Shown piece by piece: positions 47,136 to 60,662 of a DNA stretch of 64,000 bases (its first letter is position 1; every line of letters begins with the position of its first letter). The stretch comes from Carettochelys insculpta. Its lineage: Eukaryota > Chordata > Testudines > Carettochelyidae. Location of the stretch: contig NC_134144.1 in assembly GCF_033958435.1 (NCBI RefSeq), positions 12,146,010-12,210,009 on the forward strand, written 5' to 3'. The position numbers and the translations under genes were made by a program. The notes under the pieces were generated by a model. The model saw nothing but the letters and a program-made list of their open reading frames with translations, had not been told where the DNA came from and made no database searches.

Positions 47136-48460
47136 TAAATTAAAGCCTCTAGAACAGCCTACAAATGAGGCTACTGAGACAGACGAATGTAGCAATACAA
47201 TGACTAACTGCTGCACTTCTACCTCTGAATAAAGCCCCTGGCCTCATGATGGAAGCTCAGCCTGAGCCATTGTATGGTTCACAGCCTGTGGCCCAGTCTA
47301 AGCAGAGATGTACCTGTGCGCAAAGTTTCCCACAAGTCTCCTTGTTGGCTTCAGGCATGTTGCTGCACCTGTGACCTCGCTCCAAACAGGGCTGTGCTTG
47401 TGAATCAAGAACCTCTAGCACAGCGCTGGCCAATTTGGTCACACAGGAAGGCCACATGAACAACTTGTGTCGGCCGATCAGATCTTGTTGGGCTACCTGC
47501 TGGTGCTGAGAGCTCACCTATAAATCAGTTTGTAGTTAGAGGTGGTTTATAGAAGTAGTATTGGATGGTTACACACCAGTGTATATGAAAATGATGTAAA
47601 CCTGACAATGATAATTAGTAACCAATTAGCGCAGCCTGAAGCAGGCTCTGGCCTTACGCACTGCTCGGCACTTGCACAGAACCAAACCAATGGTGTGTAC
47701 ACTGCACTCTTTGGGCACGACACTTCATGTTCCTGGAGGCCTGGTAAAAAGAAGAGAATTCTTAATGCGACTGGGCGCCAAGGCTGCCCCCTCCACAGTG
47801 GAGCTGCTCTTCCTTTGTGGCTAGCACTAAAAGGTACGTTCTTACAGCGCAGTTTTGGCCCACCACGGCTTCAACTACAGACCCACAGGCCACAAGTCCC
47901 TGGGGTTCTTTTTACATATTGTAGCTCCTCGGTAGGTTTGCGTGACATGGGTAAGGCAGACCTAGGGAAGGAGAGGGTAGTGTTAGTAACAGATTACTGT
48001 TACACTCCCAGTTGTTGTACTGCTTAGGCCTGAGCTAGGAGCACTGGATAGTGGTACCAAGCAATCACAGCTTATTTCCATGCCAAGGGAAGCATCTGGT
48101 TCACCAACTATTTCATGAAGTTCAGGCCCAAAGGCTGAGCGCTAGCCTATGCTAACCTGTGCAAAAAGGCACTAAGTGGAATAGCTCTGTGCTGTCACTT
48201 GGCCTCAAATGGGCAGTGGCTCTGAAATCACCCTGCAAACCTGGAGAACCACATTGGTTTCACCCACATCCATGCAGCACTGAAATGCAAGGCTGGAAAA
48301 AAAAACCAGCATCCTTGGAGGTGATTAACACACTATACGTATGCGGCTTAATTTTAGGGGGAGTTCTGCTCACTGTGTGTCCACCTGAGGGCCTGTTGCC
48401 CTCCATGACAGAGGCTTGTATTAGCTGAACAGCTTTTAAGTTATAATCACAGGAGCCTTG
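47136..48460. other. Intergenic stretch between the convergent 3' ends of RAPH1 and ABI2
   Basis: About 1.3 kb lies between the last plus-strand AATAAA and the minus-strand AATAAA of ABI2. It is moderately GC-rich. I see no gene, RNA or conserved coding signal in it. A short stretch near 47420-47470 (GCGCTGGCCAATTTGG) resembles a hAT terminal region but has no clear partner end. Confidence 0.5.
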
Positions 48461-48473
48461 TCTGTGTGCTTTG

Positions 48474-48485
48474 TTTATTTTTATT
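48474..48485 (-). terminator. ABI2: ABI2 polyadenylation signals
   Basis: On the minus strand the sequence reads GAATAAAAATAAACAAAG, two AATAAA hexamers back to back, followed by a T/GT-containing stretch. They lie about 6.1 kb after the ABI2 stop codon and face the RAPH1 signals across about 1.3 kb. Confidence 0.5.
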
Positions 48486-51400
48486 CAGGACTTGTAACAA
48501 GAGGGTTTAGTACACTGCAACAGTTAATTCAAAGTACAATTAAAAAAATTTAAAAAATTAACATTCCCCACTCAGTGGAAGATGGTTTGAATGGCACACA
48601 CCCACCAACTCTCGTCTGGTACCATGCAGCTCCCTGGAGTCCTGCGGCTTTTGTAACTTATTTTACCAGCCTCAGAAGCAGAGCAGAGGCTGAGTACATT
48701 GGTCACATTAACAGTCCCCGAGCCAAATGCACAAATTGCTTATGTTGACGGTGAGCCAAAATGGGTGTTGGATTTTTTGAAGCAAAAAACATGCAGGGAC
48801 AAGATGACACGTGACAGTGATTCTTTTTCCAGAGAATTCAGAGAAACTACTTGTCCATACAAAAGACGTGTTCAAAGATGAAAATAAGCACTTGTTCTTT
48901 ACAAAAAAACCTCAGGTGATGTCAGTACTTCAGCAAGCTTAACAGAACCCAATTTGTACACAGCCGTTCCCCATGCTTGTCAATGGTAGCATGAAGTGGT
49001 TACCAAAACATACACTGCCCCCCCAGCAAAGCCCCTGGTTGACCAGTCCACAGGAGGTGGGTTGTAAGGCTACCTCGTAACAGGCTTTACCAACCAGCCT
49101 GGGGTGACACAGGCCTTGCAGTAGCAATCAGCTCATCACCTGTGTCCTCTCTGAGAAAAACCCGCTTTCAGCAATGGAAGCTGCACGTAACACTGATTTC
49201 AAACCCAAGCAGCTGTGGAGCATTGTGACATGTCCTCAGAACTGGCTTTATCATTTCAGTTGTCAAGTATCCTCCCACCAAGGGGGGCACTATTCCTCCT
49301 GGAGTGTCAAAAGAAAAAGCAGAGCACAAGGAGCGTGGAAGTAATGCCTGAGTCTAGCTCTGGATATTAAAATATTGGCATTTTTGCCCCAGTGCACTAG
49401 CCAGTAAATGTAACTACAGCAATAGGGCGTAATGCTGCAGGTGTGGGAAAAGGAGTGAGTTGCTTGTTTCTTAATACAGTAAGCGCTAACAAAATGGTTT
49501 CCAAAGGCTCTACTGCATCTCCCACCCTGAGAATTAGATTGTGGCTGTTCCCAAACACGAGATAGGCCAAGTCACTCCATTTGGCCAATGCAACATCTGT
49601 ACACATTCCCCTGTACGCTGCATAAGGCCTTCCTGGTTTCAACCATGACGTTGGCACCCATCAATGCTCAGTGCCATTTAGAAACCAGCAACTAGTGTCA
49701 CCAGCTGGGAACCAATCGCTGCGTGTGTTAGCTCCACCCCCTTTCTGAGCATGTCCTGTTCTGCTCCAAGCTAGGCCAGGCCCTAACTAATTTTCAACAT
49801 CTCCAGTGTCCCTCCTGGCAGCCCGCTCCTGCAGGGGAACACTCGCAAGCACGCTGGAGCAGAGGGGTAACACTAAGAAAGCAAACAAACAGGCCACTTC
49901 AAAAGCACCACCTCCTAGTATGGCTGGTGCACAGCAAAAAAAAAAAAAACCCAAAACACACAAAATTCCCTGTGCTGTGGGAGCCTCTAAGGAGTGGGCT
50001 CAGAGCTTGTTTGTTTCCCAATGGCATATGCTGTGGCCAGGGAAGACATGCCGGAGTCAGCAGCAGGGGTAGGGTGTGTGTGTGTATTTTTAACTTCACG
50101 CCCCTCACGTCTCCCTGCAAAAGCTGTTCTCCCCGCGGAGGGGAGCACTAGACCACTGGAGCCTCCGGCACTGCTTGGGGTCTCGCTGCACAAATTAAAT
50201 AGAGCAGCCCTACACCCCCAACAAGCACTGAGGCTGGGCAGTACCGCCTTTCAGCACATCCCCTACCCCCAGGCCAGCTGTCAGGCACAGCAGGGTGTTA
50301 ATAGGGGGTTGGTTTGTCTTCCTGCAATGAGAGCCCCTTCGAACAGCAAAGAGCAACTCTGAGCACGTAGGGAGGGACTGAGCTGAGGGAGGAAAGGAGG
50401 GTCCTGCACTGCTCAGGAGAAGTAACAAAATGGGGAGGAAGGAAGGGGAGAGGAGGTAGCCCTGAATTTGCCCAAGAGCTGGCCCTGGGGCTAGGGTGAA
50501 GGGAGACAAATCTGGCCTGGAGGCAAAAGCAAGTCTTCTCTTGGTCAGCTGCTTGGGCTGGGTCCACCAGCAACTCACCCTTGAGAACCTCCAGCCTCAT
50601 TTGCTCTTTTCCCAGTGGGCTGTAGTTTCCTGCTGGTGGCTATGCGGACTTGGTTATTCTCCAGAGTGCCGAGGCATTAGACAGCAATGTGCTCTCCCCG
50701 CACATCCCTGCAAGTGACTCTGGGAAGTGGAGCTGCACATTACTGTCTTTAAGCTGCTTTACCGTAACAGCAGCACAGCTTCAAGCAGAGACTAACTCCT
50801 CTGGGCCCTGCCTGTGACCAGCCCCCTGAGGCAATGCGTGGGGCAGCACAGCCTCTGTTCAGCCTCAGAGATTCTTACGCAGCTGTCATCCCCACAGTAC
50901 CCTAGGAGCTCGGCCCTAGTTCCAGCAGCTCCTGCGTTTCTGTGCACTCACCTCTAAGGGCAGCTGATGCAAGCCCCACACATGGACGCAAAACACCCAG
51001 CAGCTTGAGGGACATCAGATGCAGGACAGAGCTGGTGCCCTTCCCCTGGGCGTACCAGGATGACTCGCCCTGCTCTAGCTTTGGGCAGACTGGTAGTCCC
51101 AAGCCAGTGAGCTCATCTTAGAGCGTCGGGCCCGGCCCAGCCCAGCCCAAGGAGGGGTTTTGTTCTTTGCTCAGACACTGACTCTTAATAAAACAACTTT
51201 TTTTTTTTTTGGGGGGGGTGGGGGGGAAGGAGAAGAAATAGCAATTCCTGTGTACAGCTCAGTTTCTTCGCCACAGGCTGCTCCCATCCCAGTTCAGCCT
51301 CTGGACCAGCTCTCTCCCCGGCTCACTTCTCTAGCGGCATTTCTCTTTGGACTCTAGGGCTGCGTCCTTTTAACCTGCCCACCCACTCCTGCAGAGAGAG

Positions 51401-52904
51401 AGAAGCAAATGCACTCTTAACCGCTTCAGCTCAGCTTGGACAGCAGGACTCAGTGCAAAGAGGCGCTGCCGCTTGGCGAGTGTCAGGTTTTGCCAACCGC
51501 CCAAACCTCCATCCCCTTTTTGAAGTAACTGCCGAAATAAAAGGGGACAAGGCGAGGAGGGGAACTACGACGGACAGAAGTGGAAACACAACCCTCACTG
51601 ACACGAAGAGCATGCAGGCTACGTCACAGTACATACATGCCAATGATGCTGGGCCTGGTCTACACTCATTGCAGAGCATCACCCCTCAACAACCTACGCA
51701 ATTCAGAACTGTACAAAATGAAAGCCTGCCTCACACCCAGCCAGTGGTTTTCAACGTCAGTGGTGCCTAAGAAAGCAGCAAACCAGCAGGAGGCGACCCA
51801 GAAACTCCCTCCACAGCCACTCTGTCGGACAACACCTCCTGTTGTCGGGGGGGGGGGGGGGGGCGCACGGTGCGGGACACGACACATGACACACGGACGA
51901 CAACACACACTTGTCCAGGAAGCTGCGTGCTGGCTGGTGGCAAAGGAGTCCTGCGCTTCTGGACTCTACAAATACACTTCTTGGCTTGCAGCACTAGGCA
52001 ACTTTCCAATGGGAACGGTCAGTTTAAGGACTATTGCTGCCATATCCAGCCTATGCCATGAACGCATCGGGGTCAGTGAGGCCACTTGCTGGACAGCAGT
52101 CCCGGGGTCAGGAAATGCACATCTGTCCTGCAGGACTTGTGGGACCGAAGCTGCGTCCCCATCCCACGGAGCACTCTGAGGAGTGGGGAACGCTCCCATT
52201 TACACCAGACAACGGAGCTGGGCTCAGCCATGCGATGAGCCAGTGGGATCCCCTGGGATTTGACAAAGTGGCCTGGCACAGCCTTAGCACTTGAAATTCA
52301 CATCCTAGGTCACTTCACGCTGCCCGGGTAGCCAAGCCATGGAAACTAACCGTCGCCTGAGCTTGGGATGGCGTAACCGCTCAGCTGCCTCCCACAGACA
52401 CTCAGCAAAGCCTGTTTTCGTCCATTTTGCAACTACCTAAAAACCCCAAAGGGGATTTGTTTTTCCAGCATCACTGAACTCCTCACGAATGACAGTGCAA
52501 TTGCCACCTCCTGCGGGGCAGCCAGAAGTGAGGGCTGGGGGGGCAATGAGATGAGCCCAGGCAGACGGCTGCAAGGGAGGGCTTGAAAGCGATACAACAG
52601 CGGAACTATTCCTGCAGCAGACAGAAGGGGCAAGTGCGGGAAGATGGTTCCCGCGGGACAGCAACCAGGCTCCAGCGTTAGCCAGAAATGAGCACTAGGA
52701 AGCAGGGAGGCTGGAAGGAGACGCCTTGCCCAGTGTATGAGGAATAATGGCACGTCTGTTCTTTTCCCATTTCTGGTCCCCTAACCCGCCCCAACTAGCG
52801 CATCATCTTAGCAAAAGTCCCATGGAGCCCGAGCGTCCCTGCTTGCTCTAAATTCCCACCTCTGGCAGGATAGATCAACTAGCATCTGAGTTGTGACACG
52901 GGTC

Positions 52905-53195
52905 TGCCTGTGTACGATTTTGCTAAGAAGGCAGGAAAACCCACCTCCAGCTAGTGCCCTCTACTGCTCTCCGTAATGTCCCATTTTAACACCAGCCTTA
53001 CCGCATGGCCACAACATTACCTAGACTCCCATAAGCTACTGTTGCTGGTCGGGCTGGAATTTCACCCTGCCCTAAATAAAAATTGTTTAGAAAGAAACCC
53101 AGCTCCGTACCTACCCTGTGTGGAAGATCGAACCAAACTTACATGGTCTGTTTGTCTGCCAGAAGGAGGGACTGTGCCAGCAACCAATTTGTTGC
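52905..53195 (+). repeat. Unnamed dispersed repeat, copy A (ABI2 3' UTR)
   Basis: It is strongly similar to 55588-55850: shared blocks are GCAGGAAAACCCACCTCCAG, AATGTCCCATTTTAA, CACCCTGCCCTAAATAAAAA and GTGGAAGATC. It lacks the distal part seen at 55853-55945. Confidence 0.8.
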
Positions 53196-54589
53196 ATTAA
53201 TGATTCACGTTAACACTCTTCTTTGTTTGAAGCTCTTCTTAGAGGCTGAGCAGCAGAGATGGCCATTCTGAGGGGTTTTTTTTTTTTTTTTTCCTTTTAC
53301 CATGATCTGTGAACCCAACTCAAGTAGTGGCATTTTTATTAAAAAGCAACCTACAAATATACGTGAGACCATTATAGCGTGTGAGTCACAACTGAATAGC
53401 TGTAGCTCTGAAAGGTATTGACTGTTTTAGAAACACTGGAAGGAGCAGGGAAAAGAGCTAAAATAACTACCAGTTAGTGCGTAGCTTTCCATGGGAAACC
53501 AAGACACAGGGCAGCCCTTTTTACGTCCACTGAGAAGAGATTTGGTAATACACCTGAAGAAGACAACTGCTCTTTGTCCTGCCTCTGCACGGGCCTTCAC
53601 AGCATCTACTCAAATCTGGAACCAACGTACAAAACAGCCAATTTACAACACCTGATTGGTTTTTTAATTTACACTGTGCATAATACTGACATTTAGGATG
53701 AATAATCTGTTTCGTGCGAGCATGCACGAATAGATTCAAACCCACAACCTTAACACCTAGCGCTATCCTCCGACTGCCTAGGATACCCTATAAACTTAAA
53801 TGCCCCCCTCATCACAATCTGTGCTCAGCTTAACCCCTCAGCAGCAGACAGGGATCTCACACCACAGGGGACAGCTTTTTACACTAGCACATAACACAAC
53901 CTTAACCTGTGGCAGTCAAAGGATGAAGATTGCAAAAAGGTGAGGTCTTCTGGGCCGCATCCACCTTCATTATCTAAACTGAAAAGCAAACAAACCCCAG
54001 GCTGCTCGGAGAGTCCCACATCAGTTTATGCCTGCAGAGCAGCTGCAGAAGTGGTTATGTTAAAGATGTAACGAACCATCTGGAAGTCAGATACAGGAAC
54101 TTTCTGCATGAATCCAAATGTTAACTTGAAACTAGTGTCCTCCCAGCTCCATGGGAGTGTAGAAAAGGTGAGGGATTTCCACCAGTCATTTACATTAACC
54201 TCTCTGCGCTGGCACCATGGATCTCCCCATGCCAGGCTCTAATGCCGGGGGGGCGTACAATATTCCTGAGAAGGATCCCAGATCATGCCTGAACCAGTCT
54301 GAATTTCAGTCAAGTATGAGCTATTCAACAAGTTCATTACATCTCCACTACCTACATCTGAAAGGGTCGGCTTATTCACTGTTGAGAAAGCCACTGCTGG
54401 CAGCTGGAAGAGCCATTTGTTCAAACAACTCAAATCGTTATTGTTGTATAATGAAAAAAGAAAAAAAAAGTGGTTTTGTTACAATGATCCTTCATTCGGT
54501 TCACGGGGGTGGGCCCCTCGGGGCTGGTAGTGATCGGAGGAGCCCAGATAGTTCCCTGGAGCAAGGTGCAGCTCTCCACTCGGTGATCT

Positions 54590-54907
<318 letters not shown>

Positions 54908-55182
54908 TCATCCACTCATCTGAGGGATCCTGGAATTTGTTCTCCACCCACCCCACAGATCCCTTCCAAACTGATTATATTCTTGTCTAATCTTCATGGA
55001 CTGAACTCTGGCTGTCCTAATCTTTATGTAAAAACTCAATGTTTTCTCTGCCGCTGATCTTCCAGATAGACCACATGACGGACAATACAGTAGGGCTCAA
55101 CAAAGTCTGGTTTGAAGTCAACTGGCACGGAGACAACTCCCTAAATGCAAAGCTCCAAATGCTACCAAGTCCTACAAAACCT

Positions 55183-55492
55183 GTCTAACCCGGCACCCTC
55201 ACGACCTGACCAGTGCTGAACGAGAGAATTTGCCAGACCAATGGAGGTCAATATTATCTAGCACATTTCCAACACTTCCACTGCTTATTGAGCTCTTGGA
55301 AGACATTTAGGGGTAAATTAGAGCTAAACAACAGCACAGAACACTGAAAGCCAGGACTGGTGTCTGTAAACAGATTGTATGGGACCACAGAAACTTGGTC
55401 ACGCCCACGATAAGCAGCCGTCCCGCTAACTAAAATCATGCCACGGATGTTGCCGGACAAGACAGAGTTCTGGAGTAGAGGGGTTCAAGCTG
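55183..55492 (-). mobile_element. Tigger/pogo-like element, antisense copy
   Basis: Its reverse complement begins CAGCTTGAACCCCTCTACTC and ends in CAGCACTGGTCAGGTCGTGA-type sequence. The middle (CAATAAGCAGTGG, CTAAATGTCTTCCAAGAGC) is shared with 59301-59619. Confidence 0.65.
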
Positions 55493-55587
55493 TAATTTAA
55501 TAAAATGCAAAACTAATTACTTTTCCCAACACAGCCGAAAAAAGGAACAAGAGCACTGCAATGAAGTTTGGAAAAGGAAAGGATTCT

Positions 55588-55945
55588 TGATACGGTTTGG
55601 CTAAGGCGGCAGGAAAACCCACCTCCAGCTAGTCTTCTCTACTACTCTCTGCAATGTCCCATTTTAAACACCAGCCTTACCACGCAGCTGTGGTGTTACC
55701 TAGACTCACATAAGCTGCTGTTGCTGGAACTTCACCCTGCCCTAAATAAAAATTATTCAGAAAGAAACCTGGGTCAGTACCTCCCCCTTGTGGAAGATCA
55801 GACCGAATGTACAAGGTCTGTCCACTGCCAGAAAGTGGAATTGTACCAGCAAAGAATGCTTAATTCTTTTCTCTGCAGTCACACCACTTCAAGTTGTGAT
55901 CTTGTCAAAGTTCCTATATATATGGCGTCAGGGCCAGCGTTCAGC
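55588..55945 (+). repeat. Unnamed dispersed repeat, copy B (ABI2 intron)
   Basis: This is the longest copy. Its first about 260 bp match 52905-53195. Its last about 95 bp (AAGAATGCTTAATTCTTTTC, then CACTTCAAGTTGTGATC) match 57633-57725. The internal CCTAAATAAAAATT would serve as a polyadenylation signal, so an LTR is one possibility. Confidence 0.8.
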
Positions 55946-57036
55946 TGTAGGAGGGAATTTAGAGAAAGTAGGAGCTCTGGCTTTCCTTATTAACTCAGTC
56001 CTGAATATACTGCAGTCTGTGAATGCACAGGTTCAGCCTCAGCGATGGGACTCCTGGTGCTAAGACAAATTATCCAAAAAATGGAGGTCTGCTGAAGTAA
56101 ATCTTAACCAGATAACTTTTAGGAAATTTTAGGCTAGATAGAGGAAAAACTTCTTGAAATATTAAGCTGTGGAGTAGTTCTCCTGAGGAACTGATGGAAG
56201 CCAGGTTAAACCATGCTAAGCAGGGGACATCCCTGTACTGAAAAGAGAGGGTGACCAATTGATTTTTTTCCATCTGTAATTCCTATGAGAATGTGCACCA
56301 TAAAACAAGTTATCCATGCCAAAATCCAAATGCTGCTTTAGCAAACTGCATGAACCACCGTTTGAGCCAGGTGGTACTGCCACACCTCGCCCTGGCTTTG
56401 AAATGAAATGCATGTTTCACAGATATCCTGACTGCTTGTGTTAGCAAATTAACAGATGGTATCTGACCCAAGTCCAGGGGCAACTAATTAACAGTGAGAG
56501 TTCAGGAGTCAGGTGTCCTGAAGTACTGCAAAATTCATGATGATTTTTGCAAGCAGAAGATGAAGCTTTTCACTGAAGGGAGTCACAGAAAAGTTCAGTA
56601 CAAATGTTTGCTGCAGGCACTGGCTTTTGCAGGATAAGAAGAATTCACAACCAAAGTGCAATGGTGAGTCAAAATAGCTGCCTGGAAAACAGCATTAATA
56701 TGTGCAATACTGACCAGCAAAATTAATTCATTTGCATAAAGTGCATTGAAAAGCAGGCACTAAGGTCTTCTTTCCATTCCTCCGTAAATGAATGCATTCT
56801 AACCAGTTTTTGATGCACCATTCATGAGTGGCAAAATGAATAAATGTTTAGTAAACATTTAGATCATGGAAATTCAGCACTAAAAACCATTTTGATTTCA
56901 TCAGGATATTTTGGTTGGCATAATACAGTCCTCCCAACTTCTTATTTAAAAAATACATTAAATTTCTGGGTACATCCATTGATCATAATTTTAAGGTATT
57001 TTTCTTCTGGCTAAAATGATCCTGTCCCACCTAGTA

Positions 57037-57362
57037 CAGTAAACTCTTTCATATCCATCAGCCCCAGGACCGGGAGGTTGCTGGATATTCAAATATTCTA
57101 GATAAAAGAGGGGTATACCTAGCAATGTGTAACGCTACAGAAAGACAAGATTAGATGTTAAGAAACTAACAAAAAAGTATGCAGAATACTTTATTTACCA
57201 ACAACAGTAGTGTTGTACACTGTAAACTTACACTGTATTTATTGGTATTTACTTTCACTATACTGTACTTATAGAAAATGTAACCAAAATTTACTTATGG
57301 TTAAAATGCCAGTTATTTACAAGTTCTGGATGATAGAATGCCAGACACGAAAGAGTTTACTG
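57037..57362. mobile_element. Tigger-type MITE
   Basis: The left end CAGTAAACTCTTTCATATCC and the reverse complement of the right end, CAGTAAACTCTTTCGTGTCT, agree over the first 14 bases. The interior ACTGTATTTATTGG and ACTATACTGTACTT are typical of Tigger-derived elements. TA precedes the left end, while the right duplication is mutated. Confidence 0.75.
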
Positions 57363-57632
57363 CATTCAGTAGAGCAAGACATTTAATAGAGAAACATCTT
57401 AACCAAGGACTAGTAATCTATCTTTTTAGATGGAACCTTCTGTTCTCATTTACCAATGTAACCTTTCCTCATCATTCCATGGTGAAATAATGGTAGTCTG
57501 GCTGCTTGTTTCACTTATGAAATGTCTTTATATAGAAAAAAAGAAAAAGCTAAATCAGCATTATAGATCTCCTTGTGTAATATGTTCCTTCTGTGAACTA
57601 TTTTTGCACTGGGACCTTTTCCTCATCCTCAA

Positions 57633-57725
57633 AGAATGCTTAATCCTTTTCTCTGCAGTCACGCCACTTCAAGTTGCGATCTCGTCAAAGTTCCTAAATT
57701 ATATGGAGTCAGGGCCAGTATTTAA
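57633..57725 (+). repeat. Unnamed dispersed repeat, copy C (3' part only)
   Basis: AAGAATGCTTAATCCTTTTC, CACTTCAAGTTGCGATCTCG and GAGTCAGGGCCAG match the distal part of copy B at roughly 90 percent by eye. Confidence 0.75.
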
Positions 57726-58764
57726 GAGTGTGTGCCATGGGTCTTGGGAAGGGCCTATTTTATAGTGTGTAGTTGACCACTTTTCAATGCAAAGATTAAA
57801 CATACAGTTATCCTCTGGATTGTAATAAAATGATTTTTCCAGATGATGATTTTTGCATAACTATACTTGGCTTGGCAGAAAACAGAGTGTAATAAACTGA
57901 CTATAAACCTATTGAAGATTTTTGCTCCTTGGCCCTAGAATTCTGAAAGGGAAATGAGAGGATAAGACCATATTCTCTTCCGATATACAACAAAGGAACA
58001 TTTTTCCCTTCTAAATATCCATTTCTGACAATTTGCTTTTGTTCAGTTAAAAAATCTTCCTTAGCATGGGCCACATCCTGTCGCAAAACCCCAGCATAAG
58101 ATTAGATGGGGCATTGTGGTAATAAAAGGCTGACCGCCAGTGGTCATTACAAATATCAGATGCCCTGTCCACATTCAACATCCAGAGAATAACTGCAAAA
58201 AGCATACAAAATCTACACAAAAAACATCGACATTGCCATCGGTAATTGCTGGGGATAGCTGAACAACCACATTGTCTGCCAAAAATCAGTTTTCTTCTTC
58301 TCTGGATCATTTAGCACAGACAATCCTGTTTGTAAGAGCACATGTAACTGCCAGGGAAATAATTATTTTACAGCAGTTAAAGCTTTAGTCATTCATAGCA
58401 GGATAAATACACAAGTGCCTCATGTACAAAAGTCCCGAAGAGCGTAGAGCTTTGGCTTTAGAGCTTGCTTGCCCTGGCTTGTTAGAAAAGGAATTTCACA
58501 TGCTTCTCTCTTCTCCCAAACACAGGAAAATGTAGTCAAATATCTAGAGGTGGCTATTGTACAGCAACCAAACAATTCCTGTTCACAGTGGTATACACCC
58601 CCTCCTTCCAATCTCCTCAGTTGCTCTTATCCCACTGAACTCTGTTTAGCTCAGTCTCACAGTAACTCCTCACTCAACATTGTCCCACTTACCGCTGCTT
58701 CCTTGTTATATTGCTTGTGAGAGCACGTGCTTGTTTAAAGTTGTGCAAGGCTCCCTCATAATGC

Positions 58765-59110
58765 CCTTTGGCTGCCAGCTTTTGTCCGCTGCTTGCAGGA
58801 TTTTCTGGAAAAGCAGCCTGCCCTTGTGGCGGGGTGGGGTGGGGGGGTTCGAACTGCAGTCGGCTGGCAGCTCCCACCAGCTCCCCTAAATTCCCTCCCT
58901 GTAAGTTATGTGGGTGGGCAGCTGCAGTTAAACTACCCCTCCCCCATGCTGCTCCTGCCTTGAGCTGCTCTCAGGGGCCTCCTGCCTGCTGTGGAGGGAA
59001 GGGATAGTAGGAGGGGCCTCCCCCTGCCCTGTCGAACCCCAGACTCCAGAGCCCATTTCTGCAGGGGGAAGTGTTTGAGGCCCTCCATTGTGTTTCCTCT
59101 CCCCCACCTC
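58765..59110. repeat. GC-rich block in ABI2 intron
   Basis: About 345 bp are rich in C and G, with GGGGTGGGGTGGGG and CTGCTCC runs. No coding domain or terminal repeat is seen. Confidence 0.3.
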
Positions 59111-59300
59111 TAGACTGTGAGGCTACATGAACCAAATGTCCACTCTTTAGGGTCCAGCCAAGTGCTAGCTCATCATTTAGCAGCAAGACATTCCCTGGGA
59201 AATATTCCACGCTTGACTCCAGAGTCCCAGCCAAGCTTCACAATCACCATTGCTGTGGACAGCATGAAATTGTTTACAATTTCTCCTGCATATGTATACA

Positions 59301-59690
59301 CAGGTTGAAGGTCTCTAGCCTGGCACACTATGGTCCAGCAAATTCTGCAGTCTGGTATGATTTTAGTCAGTTGACTGTCTGCTTATCGGGGTGTGGCCAA
59401 GTTTCCTGTGGTCCCATAAAGTTTGTTTATGCCCCAACCAGTTCTGGCTCTCACGGTTCCAGGCTCTTATTTAGTTCTAATTTACCACTAAATGTCTTCT
59501 AAGAGCCCAGTAAGCAGCGAAAGGTATTGGTAATGTGCTAGACCTCATGTGGTCCAACAAATTCTCTCATCCAGCACCAGTCAGGTCCTGAGGGTGCCGA
59601 ACGAGAGAGGCTCAACCTGCACAATACTGACCTCCCATGGTTCGGCATATTCTCTCGTTCGGCACTGGTCAGAAAGGCACAACCTGTACT
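59301..59690 (+). mobile_element. Tigger/pogo-like element, sense copy with a duplicated end
   Basis: The left end CAGGTTGAAGGTCTCTAGCC mirrors CAGGTTGAGCCTCTCTCGTT (reverse complement of sequence ending at 59619). A second terminal piece (TTCTCTCGTTCGGCACTGGT) follows to about 59690. It is the same family as 55183-55492, in the opposite orientation. Confidence 0.65.
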
Positions 59691-60574
59691 GCCTTTTGTC
59701 TGCTGAAAAAAATTCCCTTGGAACCTACGCCCTCCTCCCCCTGCTCCCATTCACATTTATTCTTAGGGGAAAAGTGGATTTGCTTAACATCTTTCCGCGT
59801 AAAGTAGCATTTTCAGGAACCTAACTACAATGTTAAGCAAGGAGTTATTGTACCAAGTTATGTGACTTGGGAGTTACGTTTGCAACCACCATTAACCAAA
59901 GAGTCACATGACTACTGTATGCCCTGGGCACCACCCCACCAAACATACCACATACAACACCATAAAATCTACAACTATAAATATAACCGAATACACTATA
60001 ATTTTCAAATACATTTTCAAAGAAAACAAATTTAGCTACCTGATTTCTTCCATGCATTTAATTGCATGGCTCTCCCTCCAAGAGCCAAGTGTGAGCAGTT
60101 ATCAATGGCTGCTTAGACTGCATCGCTCAGGTGAGCAAACCTCACTGTTTATTTTGTCGCCAACCCCCCTCCATCCCCATCCCCCCCACCACCTTTACCA
60201 TTCCACATAGCAATGCTATTTACAACACAGAGCATACAAGTATCTTCAGCCGTCATGCCAGGAGACAAGAAGAAGAGGTTTCCCCCCTGGAGCTTGCTCT
60301 CTGAACTCAACTAGCCCTGGTCCATGAATCACCGGATTTTCAGCACTCATGGAGGATGTTGTCCCCACCCCCGAAGCACCACAAATCTGTTGTTCACAGT
60401 GCTTGGGGAGGATTGGGGACCTTCTAAGCTGCCTACTTAGCACCATTTAGGCACTCAAGGAACCAACCCACGGCCTTGCCGCAGTTGAGGAAGGACGCCC
60501 CAGCCCCAACCTAGCCTGGCCTCCAGCCTGCTGTAGCTAGGGGAGGGACAGCTTGAAGCCCCCACATCCCTGAA

Positions 60575-60662
60575 CGGGATTATACAATGGTTTGCCCATG
60601 AAAGCAGGGGACTAGACTTAATGACCCAGGAAGTCCCTTTCTTATCCTATATTCCTGACAAC
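60575..60662 (+). mobile_element. CR1 LINE tail remnant
   Basis: GGACTAGACTTAATGACCCA, GGAAGTCCCTTTC and the terminal TATATTCCTGA follow the CR1 3' end pattern. Only about 90 bp remain. Confidence 0.45.

Larger units (their letters stand above)
48460..54589 (-). other. ABI2: Probable ABI2 3' UTR (about 6.1 kb)
   Basis: Reading leftward from the TGA at 54590 there is no further coding exon. Two overlapping-context AATAAA hexamers occur on the minus strand at 48479-48474 and 48485-48480, the first convincing distal polyadenylation signals, so the 3' end is placed near 48460. Long open frames in this stretch (for example 199 codons at 51580-52179 on the plus strand) lack domains and splice context and are treated as chance frames in GC-rich DNA. 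The stretch contains a G17 run at 51847-51863 and one copy of a dispersed repeat at about 52905-53195. The UTR extent is inference. Confidence 0.55.

Noticed and set aside
47542..48027. 161-codon plus-strand frame between the two genes
   Set aside because: No domain, no plausible promoter or splice signals, and no resemblance to any family I know; most likely a chance frame.
51580..52179. 199-codon plus-strand frame
   Set aside because: It lies antisense in the inferred ABI2 3' UTR, has unlike-protein composition and no family match, and crosses a G17 run.
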